Part shown: positions 1 through 10,108 of the stretch, in pieces
Numbering within the stretch: position 1 is the stretch's first letter
Layout: each line of letters begins with the position of its first letter
Assembly (NCBI GenBank): GCA_003952965.2
Contig: CM025852.1
Coordinates: forward strand, 10,296,879-10,360,878
Direction: 5' to 3'
Length of the DNA stretch: 64,000 nt
From: Morella rubra
Lineage: Eukaryota; Streptophyta; Magnoliopsida; Fagales; Myricaceae
Program-made: the position numbers and the translations under genes
Notes under the pieces: generated by a model
The model's database searches: none
What the model was told of the DNA's origin: nothing
The model's input: only the letters and a program-made list of their open reading frames with translations

Positions 1-246
1 GGGTGGTGTTGATGGGTCATCGCCAAAGTTTATGCTTAGGCCTTGAGAAGAATGGTTCTTGCACCAAGTGACTGTAATCAAGATTTGCTTTTGGGTGGAC
101 AGGCTGATCTTGTAAACACAGGTGACCGAGTTTTGGACTGAAGGGGTTAAGCCTGGTTTCATACAAGCTGTGTTCGGATAACTAGAACACGAAGGATGAG
201 ACACATTTACTGCGTTCTCGCTGAAACAGGAAACTATGTCTCTCAT
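1..246 (-). CDS. DUF868 family protein, first exon (runs off the left edge)
   Basis: Reading leftward from an ATG at 246, the frame is open to the window edge (82 codons). It starts MRDIVSCFSENAVNVS, followed by a Ser/Cys-rich stretch, then PSVQNSVTCVYK and ITVTWCKN, and then LSINFGDD. Plant DUF868 proteins typically begin MRD-x-PSCFGE and carry a Q-N-x-VTCVYQ block followed by TVTWCK, so both the N-terminus and the core match in order. The family is plant-specific and has no established biochemical role. The start is chosen because the MRD beginning is the family's usual one, although a later Met lies in frame at 162. No intron is seen before the edge, and these genes are commonly single-exon. 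The rest of the gene lies outside the window. The leader to the right is CT-rich on the coding strand. Confidence 0.85.
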   Translation of the reverse strand, partial: MRDIVSCFSENAVNVSHPSCSSYPNTACMKPGLTPSVQNSVTCVYKISLSTQKQILITVTWCKNHSSQGLSINFGDDPSTPP

Positions 247-325
247 TGTCAAGAAAAACCCTTAAAGGAGAAGACGAGAAAACTGCAGAATTCTATTGTT
301 GAGTGAGAAGGGAAGAGAGAAAGAT

Positions 326-327
<2 letters not shown>

Positions 328-356
<29 letters not shown>
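328..356. repeat. (GA)n microsatellite in the DUF868 leader
   Basis: About 14 GA units. Read on the minus strand it is a (TC)n tract about 80-110 bases upstream of the DUF868 start codon, a common feature of plant 5' leaders and core promoters. Confidence 0.8.
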
Positions 357-361
<5 letters not shown>

Positions 362-374
362 GGGCTGGAGAATG

Positions 375-551
375 GGGCTCTGCTTTGGGCTGTCCTGATA
401 AGAAATGAATATATAGGTTGGAGTTTGGAAAAGGTTTGGTACTATGCTTCTGTTAATTTTCTCTAAAGAGGGAACTCAGAAGGAGAAAAAAAATGTCTTT
501 GCTTCTGTTAATTTTCTCTAAAGAGGGCTCTGTTTTGGGCTGTCCTGATAA
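375..551. repeat. two interleaved short direct repeats
   Basis: The run GCTTCTGTTAATTTTCTC with its continuation occurs at about 445-471 and again at about 500-526. The run TTTGGGCTGTCCTGATAA occurs near 384-401 and again near 534-551. The second pair flanks the first, so the segment is a small local reshuffle upstream of the DUF868 gene. It may be an assembly patch like the larger ones in this window. Confidence 0.6.
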
Positions 552-599
552 AAATGGTTCCAGGCAGGAATGGAAAAAATCCCAGGTTCCCGAGTCCTG

Positions 600-3219
600 A
601 CAGACACATTAAGAAAGAATAGTTATGATTATCTCACAACTCTGCAGCCATGAGAGAGAGAAGAAAAGGAAAGAAAAGAAGATTGATGAAGAAATCTTGA
701 AGGTTTCCTTCTTTCTTTAATCAGCAGTGACAGTTCATATGAGGTATTATAAAAGTCAAAAAGAAAAACCGAAACCAAAAAAGAAGAAAATAAAGTTTAG
801 ACCTGGTCTGGCTTCCATCACTGTTGGTGCCATTATCACGTTTGCTTTTGATTTCATGCGCTGTGTTTTAGCACTTACGGAGACGTGTAATTAATGGGGA
901 ACAAATAATTAATACATGTTAATTGGGGCTTAATTAGTCATTAGTCTTAGAAAGAGATAAACAAACGTAAAAATAATAATAATAATAAGGAAGAACAATC
1001 CGGGTCTGGGTTTCCGCGTCCTTTCAATATTCCACTTTTTGACAGTTTTTTTTTTCGAAGCCACTTTTTGACAGTTGACACTTGACAATTTACTGACACA
1101 GTTAAATGGGAATTTTAATGGCCTTTAGTATATGAATTTCAGTTATTTAATCAATTAATTTGACATCTTCTCTTATTTTACAGAATTTCAAGCAAAAAGA
1201 GATGAATAATTTTTACATATAATTTGCACACATATATATATATATGAAAATTGGATATAGTATATTACACATAGAACAAATAACTTTTAGACTTAAATAT
1301 GGCAACTCTGTTGCGTCAACAAGGATAGCGAATTTTTTTAAAATTATAGTATTGTCTACTACGCGCGTGGAACACAGAAAACGTTGAATATGGCTCATTT
1401 TTCTAGACTATAAAAAGGCAGGCACAGACACATATGGTTTAATTTTCATCTAATTTTGAGTTAAATTTGACAAAAATTATATATATAGGCTGCAAATTGT
1501 CAGTAGTCAGTAATTTGTGGGTGAAATGTTCTAAAATTGGTAGATTTATGGTACAAAATATGAATAAGACTATTGTTTAGAGGTGAAAAATATATTTTAC
1601 AATTTTCAAACATTTTAAATTTGAACATATGAATTAAAATACCCACACAAAATGTCACAGAATGTTATAACTCGGAATAAATTTTTGTTTTGTTTTATTT
1701 TTTATATGGGATATAAATATTATGATGGATATATGAGTAGCATATGATGAGTAAGTATCGGTAGCATGTACACTCACTTAGAGAATGCTAATGAGTACAC
1801 AAGTGATACACGATAATAGAGATCATCTTCGATTTATTGTCTAATTCAAAAAAAATAGACATAACATATAAAATCTACACTATCGTTTACCTAATTGTAT
1901 TGTCAAATTCAGACAATAAATTAAAAAGTATCTGAACGGTTACGTGATGGGATGGATATATTTGCAACATATCTTGTTTCTTTTTGCCCTTGTACATGCC
2001 TGGGGCAACCTGGAGCAACGAGATGATTAAGACAGTGAAATTGGTCCCACAACTTTAATTTGGCCTGCATACCCACCAACTCCTACTCCCCCCACACACC
2101 ATTGATTAAAAGCATGGCATACGTGAGCCGCTGCCTCTCCCTCATTTGTCCCTTGTAGTCCCCATTTTCTACTCTCAATATAAAACTAGGAGTAAAGCAA
2201 TTCAATATAATAATTAAAGGAATGTAATTATTTTAATTCCTTACTGGTCTACTTGTTCCAACCTTCAATATAATATATAAACATCATGTGGTTGCAGTTG
2301 GGGAAGAAGGACCATTCAGATCAACATGCTTCTGAACTCTATTTTTTAAGTTTTGGGTCAATATTGCCCCTCCCTTCTCCCTCCACCCCATGGTTCCTTC
2401 CCCAGAAAAAAGAATCAAAGACAATACCTGTGATTAGCACATGTAGGTACTTGTTTTCGTTAAGTATTTATGACACACATTTAATGAGGAAGACGAACAG
2501 GATAGGTGATGGGGATTTGTCATAGGAAACCCAAAACAATTGAAAAGGAGGATTGATACTCCACTTTGGACACACTTAAGGAATAAGGAGGCCTGTTTTT
2601 TGGTCCTGGACCCCATGCAGATGGTATGGTCTGGTCTGGTTCTGGTCCTGGGGCATGTTCCTCCATCATGGCAAGTACATGGTCCTTCCATGGAGGATGT
2701 TGAACAGGAAGGAATAAGCATTAAGGATAGCTTTCACTCCAAACCATCAATTACTCAACTGGACAAGAAATCTACACTTATGGAGCTCTGATGAGTATCT
2801 GGAGAAGACTTAAAAGAACATCATCATCGATGTTCATCCTCATGAGTTATGTCTAAAAATCTTCACCAAACATTAATCTCCCGTGGATATTAAGGAAGAA
2901 TGTGAGTAAAAAACTGTTCCCTTAGCTTTTCTCCTGGTTCTTTCTGATACCCAAATGAATTGATACAGGTTTGGTTCATAGATCTTGTGTCTTTTTTTTT
3001 ACCCTCGTTTGCTTGTGTCAGACAAATTGCGTAATTTGTCTGGGGGGTTAGTCATCTTTTTGTCCAGCTAATCTCAGCACCCTGGCAAAAGCCAACCCTT
3101 TCTCGATTTCTACTAATTTAATACTTATGTAACTTCTTCCTGATAGAATAGCAGAAGTGGCTTCCACAATATTTTCCCCAGCTAATTCCTGAACCCAGAA
3201 GTGTTCTTGTATGCAAACC
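600..3219. other. intergenic, no gene recognised
   Basis: AT-rich sequence with short open frames that lack codon-like composition or any recognisable motif. It holds short (TA)n and (TAA)n runs and a TATAAA-like string near 1410. Nothing further can be supported. Confidence 0.6.
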
Positions 3220-4906
3220 TGTCATTAGGATACCTTTTGTCCAGGTACCTGGGTCAGTTTACGCTCACCTGTGAAAGAGTTCCTAGCACTCTGTTCCGCA
3301 CTAAACAATAATCCATTTGCATCTCAGATTGTGGATATTGGTGACAGTCATGGCAAACTTTATACTCCAATAAGACAGATTGGATTCCAAACTTCCCCTT
3401 CTTTTCCTTCATGACAATATCGGTAAGGAAATAGCTACGTAGCCTCAAAAGCCGGCCCCGGCCGGTAGGCCGTCACGTACTGAATGGACATGAACGTGCA
3501 AGCAACAACCAAAAAGAAAAAGCGAATCCCAAAAAGATAAATTCTTCTCTTTTAGCCTCACATAGTTCCAAGATTATCTCAACCACCAAACAGAACGAAG
3601 GAATGATCTTCCATTAAAAAAATGTATTACCGTCAATGAGAATAGAAGTTAGAACCCAGTGGAGTGCTCTTCACATGTTCGCAAGACTTTCGAAATGGCT
3701 CTCCTTAGAAACTTCGAGGAAGTAAATGGAGAGGGAATATTCGGAGAACACCACTTGGACAGCTCACGAATTCCAGCAGTCATATCTGTAAACTCTGTTT
3801 TTGTTCAAACTCAAAAGGCCTCTCCTTTTATCACAAGGATTAAGATAATTATCCCAAGAGATTATTCGTTAATCACCGACTAGACTTGCTCATAACTTGC
3901 CAATAATATGTTCTAGAATTTATTTCTACCCAATACTAACTCATGCATATTGCAACTTGCAAGTGGGGAGGAGACAAAGAACGCTGTAAACCTTCATAGA
4001 CAGCTGTTTTCTGAAATAGAAGCTTGCAAGCATCAACAAAAAATGACGAGTTGCAGAGAATTAAAGACAAACACATTGGAATAAAAAAAGGATCAAACTT
4101 GAAAATGCCCATTTGTTTAGATCTTAATCCAACAAACGTGTGTAGATTTGATTGTCAGTGAGGTTTGTTAAAGAAAGAAAATTTCTTTGTTATGTCTAGT
4201 TGTTAGGGAGCCTGAATAGTTTTTCAAGGTCATGATGAGTGGATTTGCAATTCCTCATTGAGTTCATTCCCAAACAAAACATTGCTCAGGGACAGTTGAA
4301 AACAGAGCACTTGGTTTCTGGGGAGTAAGATTCATCTAAATCAGCGACACAAACGTGTGATTTATATAAGCTAAACAATTGTCTGATCTCATGTAATTGA
4401 CTAAATGGTATGCAGGAAGCAAGATTCCAAGAAAAAATTGACTTTCAACCCAAACTTCAGGTTACATGCATTTTTGTGAGGAAAAGGTAAACCAGTTTTC
4501 CAATATCAGTAAAGGCTACCTGTCATGGGGGTTCTGCTTTCGGTTATTCCAGTTGCAGTTGCAAATATTTGCCTTCAACAATCATCAAGGGGCATAAAAT
4601 GAGAGGCACATAGATTGAAAGGGTCTAATCACAAGGAAAGCCAATGGAAGTGAAGTCAGAACCAGCAGAGGATAAATTATTAGCACAATTCTTCCAAGTT
4701 GTACTGTTTGTCAGAAGAAATTTAACCAAATAATATAAGGTAAAAATACAATTTTTCACCACTCAATCAGTGATGTTCTAACACTTTTATACTTAAAACT
4801 ATTGATTTCGTTACATTTCGCCCCTCACCTACCAAATGTTTATATTTTACACTTCAGTCTGTTAATTTAGATAAAAATTACTAATTTCTGTTTATTGAAA
4901 TGATGA
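3220..4906. repeat. direct duplication, copy A (1,687 bp)
   Basis: This block is repeated 2,213 bp downstream (copy B, 5433-7119). No mismatch was found by eye along the compared lines, and all short frames inside are identical in the two copies. It holds no recognisable gene. Its right part begins a MITE at 4738. Identity starts abruptly at TGTCATTAGG and ends at TGATGA, where copy A becomes patchy. Intergenic repeats of any age should differ, so the duplication is either very recent or an assembly product. Confidence 0.9.
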
Positions 4907-5123
4907 TTTATCATATATAAAACAGTATGATAAAAAAAAAATAGTGATGAGGTAAGAATCATTGTGTCCTGAACCAAATACAATTTAATTAAATTAATGG
5001 TTGACATAGCAAAGTATATAACATTGTAATTGGAGAAATGTAACAAAATCAATAATTTAAGGTGTAAAGTGTTAAAACCTCAATAATCTTCCATTAAAAA
5101 AATGGCGAAAAGTGTACTTAACC
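4738..5123. mobile_element. MITE, damaged copy inside duplication A
   Basis: Same element as at 6951-7337, flanked by the same 9-base AATAATATA on both sides (4729-4737 and 5124-5132). The left third is identical to the other copy. The right part has extra bases, including a 13-19 base run that belongs to 3606-3624. It is best read as a corrupted duplicate and not as an independent insertion. Confidence 0.6.
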
Positions 5124-5432
5124 AATAATATAGTTATTATGGGAGAGTGTATTCTTCCTTGACTCCAAGAAAGTTCGCAAGACTTTCGAAATGTATTAAC
5201 TAAACTCTACTCAACTTAGAATGGAGAGGGAATCTTAATTGGAACACTCTTCACTTGATCAGCTCAGCCCTCTTGATAAAACTTTGTCCAGTAAAACTCT
5301 GTTTTATCTTCAATGGAAAAAAGACATCTCATCCTTTTATCACAAGGATTAAGATGAGATTATTCTATTTTAGTCATTCCGAAGCTTATTCTCATCTAAC
5401 TTAAAGCCACATACCCTTAATAATAATAATAT
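4907..5432. other. patchwork joining copy A to copy B
   Basis: The backbone follows 7120-7620 in order. At least three runs belong instead to 3600-3880, also in order: 5086-5104 equals 3606-3624, 5173-5193 equals 3677-3697, and 5333-5355 equals 3824-3846. Between these runs the sequence returns to the 7120-7620 template. Such alternation every 20-80 bases is expected from a consensus made of two misaligned templates. Confidence 0.75.
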
Positions 5433-7119
5433 TGTCATTAGGATACCTTTTGTCCAGGTACCTGGGTCAGTTTACGCTCACCTGTGAAAGAGTTCCTAGC
5501 ACTCTGTTCCGCACTAAACAATAATCCATTTGCATCTCAGATTGTGGATATTGGTGACAGTCATGGCAAACTTTATACTCCAATAAGACAGATTGGATTC
5601 CAAACTTCCCCTTCTTTTCCTTCATGACAATATCGGTAAGGAAATAGCTACGTAGCCTCAAAAGCCGGCCCCGGCCGGTAGGCCGTCACGTACTGAATGG
5701 ACATGAACGTGCAAGCAACAACCAAAAAGAAAAAGCGAATCCCAAAAAGATAAATTCTTCTCTTTTAGCCTCACATAGTTCCAAGATTATCTCAACCACC
5801 AAACAGAACGAAGGAATGATCTTCCATTAAAAAAATGTATTACCGTCAATGAGAATAGAAGTTAGAACCCAGTGGAGTGCTCTTCACATGTTCGCAAGAC
5901 TTTCGAAATGGCTCTCCTTAGAAACTTCGAGGAAGTAAATGGAGAGGGAATATTCGGAGAACACCACTTGGACAGCTCACGAATTCCAGCAGTCATATCT
6001 GTAAACTCTGTTTTTGTTCAAACTCAAAAGGCCTCTCCTTTTATCACAAGGATTAAGATAATTATCCCAAGAGATTATTCGTTAATCACCGACTAGACTT
6101 GCTCATAACTTGCCAATAATATGTTCTAGAATTTATTTCTACCCAATACTAACTCATGCATATTGCAACTTGCAAGTGGGGAGGAGACAAAGAACGCTGT
6201 AAACCTTCATAGACAGCTGTTTTCTGAAATAGAAGCTTGCAAGCATCAACAAAAAATGACGAGTTGCAGAGAATTAAAGACAAACACATTGGAATAAAAA
6301 AAGGATCAAACTTGAAAATGCCCATTTGTTTAGATCTTAATCCAACAAACGTGTGTAGATTTGATTGTCAGTGAGGTTTGTTAAAGAAAGAAAATTTCTT
6401 TGTTATGTCTAGTTGTTAGGGAGCCTGAATAGTTTTTCAAGGTCATGATGAGTGGATTTGCAATTCCTCATTGAGTTCATTCCCAAACAAAACATTGCTC
6501 AGGGACAGTTGAAAACAGAGCACTTGGTTTCTGGGGAGTAAGATTCATCTAAATCAGCGACACAAACGTGTGATTTATATAAGCTAAACAATTGTCTGAT
6601 CTCATGTAATTGACTAAATGGTATGCAGGAAGCAAGATTCCAAGAAAAAATTGACTTTCAACCCAAACTTCAGGTTACATGCATTTTTGTGAGGAAAAGG
6701 TAAACCAGTTTTCCAATATCAGTAAAGGCTACCTGTCATGGGGGTTCTGCTTTCGGTTATTCCAGTTGCAGTTGCAAATATTTGCCTTCAACAATCATCA
6801 AGGGGCATAAAATGAGAGGCACATAGATTGAAAGGGTCTAATCACAAGGAAAGCCAATGGAAGTGAAGTCAGAACCAGCAGAGGATAAATTATTAGCACA
6901 ATTCTTCCAAGTTGTACTGTTTGTCAGAAGAAATTTAACCAAATAATATAAGGTAAAAATACAATTTTTCACCACTCAATCAGTGATGTTCTAACACTTT
7001 TATACTTAAAACTATTGATTTCGTTACATTTCGCCCCTCACCTACCAAATGTTTATATTTTACACTTCAGTCTGTTAATTTAGATAAAAATTACTAATTT
7101 CTGTTTATTGAAATGATGA
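5433..7119. repeat. direct duplication, copy B (1,687 bp)
   Basis: Second copy of 3220-4906. Its right flank (7120-7620) is clean, continuous sequence, so this copy together with that flank probably represents the true locus. Confidence 0.9.
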
Positions 7120-7337
7120 CTTTATCATATATAAAACATAATGATAAAAAAAAAAATATGATGAGGGTAAAATCATTGTGTCCTTGAACCAAAATAGCAA
7201 TTTCAATCCAAATTAACGGATAAAAATACAAAGTATAAACAATTGATAATTAAGGGACGAAATGTAACAAAATCAATAATTTAAGGTGCAAAGTGTTAAA
7301 ACCTCAATAATCGGTGAGGCGAAAAGTGTACTTAACC
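6951..7337. mobile_element. MITE with 9-bp target duplication (Mutator-like family)
   Basis: A 387-bp element flanked by perfect 9-base direct repeats AATAATATA (6942-6950 and 7338-7346). The left end AGGTAAAAATACAATTTTTC and the inverted right end GGTTAAGTACACTTTTCGCC form imperfect terminal inverted repeats, and the inside also folds back. There is no coding capacity. A 9-base target duplication is typical of Mutator-like elements. The same terminal pattern recurs at 19991 and 20630. Confidence 0.75.
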
Positions 7338-7620
7338 AATAATATAATTATGGGAGAGGTATTCTTCCTTGACTCCAAGAAAGAGCATGAAAAATAAGAA
7401 GTATTAACTAAACTCTACTCAACTTAGACTTTCCATCTCCTCTCTCTTAATTGGCTTCTCTTCACAGATCCATTAGCCCTCTTGATAAAACTTTGTCCAG
7501 TAGAACCAGTTATCTAATGGAAAATGACATCTCATCACCCAATACCATGTGCTATTTTAGTCTTCCAAGCTATTCTCTCTATATTAAATAAAGATAACCC
7601 TTAATAATAATAATGCAGTG

Positions 7621-8291
7621 CCCAACCCAACCATAAATGATCTCCCAAGTCAAAGATTGTTTTATATTATTTAGACATTTATATTATATTGTAAACAGCA
7701 GTTGAATAGTCTAATGGGTTGTTCGTTGTTGCTTCTTGGAAGTTATTTACAGTTCATTGTCTGGGTAACAAGAATGCTCAAATTAATCGATGAAAAAGAC
7801 ACTTTACATTCCCTAAATCTTAATTGCATCAGCTTCTTATATCATCTGGGATTGCATACATATCCTTTGTCGGTGTCATAAGTTGACAATCTACATGTAG
7901 TTGTACATGGTTGTGCAGTCAATGCTTTCAGTTATAATACACAGATTCACATATCTGCAGACATCTATATATATATATATATATATATAATTCAGAAAAA
8001 ATTCATTTTTAGTCCTTAGATTTTACATTGTTTTCATGACAGGTCCTTGAATTTTCAAATTAAAAATGAACTCCTTTTGTCATCTTATCATGATATGACA
8101 TCACACAATTGTCTTCTATGTAACTCACAAAATGACGTTGTTACCATCTGTCCGATTCCAATGCCTCCCCTCACTCAATGCGCACCATTTTCCCGCTTAC
8201 AATACTTCTAGCTAAGGTAGACTTTCTGGATTGGACAATTAGATAACAAAAGTTGTTTTTTTTTTTTTTCAAGGAAAAATCTGGGGGTTAA
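7621..8291. other. intergenic, no gene; (TA)n tract
   Basis: No recognisable gene. A (TA)n microsatellite lies at about 7966-7989. The segment 7995-8060 reads as the left half of a decayed repeat, with a partial inverted counterpart near 8530-8560. Confidence 0.5.
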
Positions 8292-8479
8292 GGTCTGTTT
8301 GTTTGTAAAATTTTGAGGAGTTTAAAATTTTAGGGTATTAGATTTGGTGAAAAGAGAGATGATTTTTAATATTTATTATAGTGAAAAGTAATGATTTGAG
8401 GGGAGGAAGAGATTATATTGTACTTTTTTATTGTGTTAAAATTTTAGAGAGTTTAAACTTTTTGTTTGCAAACAGACCC
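8292..8479. mobile_element. Tourist-like MITE
   Basis: The left end GGTCTGTTTGTTTG and the inverted right end GGGTCTGTTTGCAAAC form terminal inverted repeats, and the next about 25 bases of each arm also pair (TTTAAAATTTTA against TAAAATTTTA). The flanking TAA on each side fits the TWA target duplication of PIF/Harbinger (Tourist) elements. Length is 188 bp with no coding. A related, more decayed sequence lies at about 22640-22870. Confidence 0.55.
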
Positions 8480-9250
8480 TAAAATTTTTAGTTTGAAAAC
8501 CCAAGAAACTATTATTCAAACGGGGTAAAACACAAGAACTAAAGATGATTTTTTTCTATAATTTAACTGATAAAATCTAACTCTTCTTAACACTTTAAAT
8601 ATTTGAGATAAGTGATAAATCCATATGATATTAGAGCCTACATTTCAATTATGTATTACGCATGTCGGACCTATCAAAAGGTTTAGAATCCCGGCCGAAT
8701 TAGTAGGTCAGCAAGAAATTTATGGCAGTTTCTACTTGACATTACAAGGTTACTAAGCACCTCATCTGCTATTGGCGCCACTTGCCTCAACAATTTCTTG
8801 CTACATTAATCTCCATTTTACTTCCCTTCGAGCATACGCAAATTCTAGACAAATGTCACTTTTCCCTTGGCCAGGGAAACAAATAGAGACAAAGGGTCAC
8901 TTTCCATCATAATTAAATTTAAGCAGATTATGGTCCACAGCTCGACAATGTGCCTTTCAATCAAAAACCTGAAAATTCGATCTCCCAGACAGAAAACGAA
9001 GAGTATCAAAATAATATGTTTTTTTAAGAAGTAAAGAATCTGCTTTCATTGTCGTTCACAAGATTTGGTACCAAACAAGCAAGAAACTACCAAAAACTCA
9101 AGGAAATTGATATATTTCCTTCTTTTGCTGCATGCGGATACGAAGTCTTCTAGCTAAAGTTACTTTTGCTTCAATTCTAGTGTAATGAGATGGTGTTGTC
9201 GTTTTGTATAGATATTGGACCCTTTCCTCACCTAATAATAACTAGCAAAA
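8480..9250. other. intergenic, no gene recognised
   Basis: No convincing frame on either strand. A string resembling the tRNA-iMet primer site (ATATTAGAGCC, near 8630) is too weak to call. Confidence 0.5.
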
Positions 9251-9565
9251 AGGGAAAATTTTGCTTTGCCCCCTAAACTATAAAGATAATGTTCATTTTG
9301 GGGTCTGAACTAACAAATGCTTTAAATTTAGTTTTTGAACTACTAAAATTCATCATTGTGAACCTTAAGAAAAACTAGATTGTCAAAATCATGCCACAAC
9401 CCATTTATAACATTAACAAGGATGATTTTGACTGTCAAATTTTTTTTGAGGGCGCACAATAATATATTTTGGTTGTTTGAGGGTTCAATATCACGAATTT
9501 GATAGTTTTAACTCTTACAGTGACATTGATCTTGTAATTTAGGAGTCTAAAGTGACTTTTTTCCT
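9251..9565. mobile_element. MITE of the AAAATACACTTT-type family, decayed
   Basis: The left end AGGGAAAATTTTGCTTTGCC and the inverted right end AGGAAAAAAGTCACTTTAGA are imperfect inverted repeats about 315 bp apart, followed inward by CCCTAAACTA and its counterpart. No clear target duplication was found. Non-coding. Confidence 0.5.
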
Positions 9566-9906
9566 ATAAATAAAAATATAAAGAAGAGTTGATAAACTAT
9601 TTCTGGTTTTTTTATTTTTTGATCTTTGGTGTATATATATATAAACAAATAGAAAGAGAATTTATGATTGTCTGTATAAGTGGAGATAAATATCCATTCT
9701 GTAGCATCAAAATAGATATCCAAACTACCGTTTTATGAGATAGGACCCTTCAACGGGCAAACTCTGTGAATTTGCACTCTTTGCTAAGATCTGACCAATG
9801 CACATTGAACCTTTCTGCTATGTTCATAGAACTTCAAGACAAGTTGATATTCCTTCTGCAATTTGAATTTGCAATTGAATATCTTCTAAATACATAAAAT
9901 CGGATT

Positions 9907-10108
9907 AGGATCCTCTGCAATTTCCTGTCCGAATTACACTATGCAATTTGAAGAGATAGACACAACAGATAAACCTCACATTACTTAATATTGCTCATAT
10001 AAAGTTTAAGATAGCATGAACCCTACAATAGGATCCACCTGTTGTGTCTATCACTCTTTGAATTACATAGTAAAATTCGGATAGAAAATTGCACATCCCA
10101 TAAAACCT
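9907..10108. mobile_element. fold-back MITE (about 200 bp)
   Basis: Arms of about 65 bases pair with each other: left GGATCCTCTGCAATTTCCTG onward against the inverted right GGGATGTGCAATTTTCTATC onward. Both arms contain ATAGACACAACAG and a CCGAATT block. The loop is about 65 bases. There is no coding. A transcript would form a long hairpin of the kind that can feed small-RNA pathways; that role is inference only. Confidence 0.65.

Noticed and set aside
2286..2791. Overlapping 79-95 codon frames on both strands
   Set aside because: No recognisable motif, low-complexity composition, and frames on both strands of the same stretch.
3447..3480. GC-rich palindrome CCGGCCCCGGCCGG as a possible regulatory hairpin
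   Set aside because: Short, isolated and with no transcript or gene next to it; it is duplicated only as part of the larger block.
3254..3883. Short frames of 64 and 74 codons, present identically in both duplication copies
   Set aside because: No family motif or splice context, and identity is explained by the block duplication, so it is not evidence of selection.
8625..8645. ATATTAGAGCC resembling a retrotransposon primer site
   Set aside because: Too many differences from TGGTATCAGAGCC and no LTR nearby.
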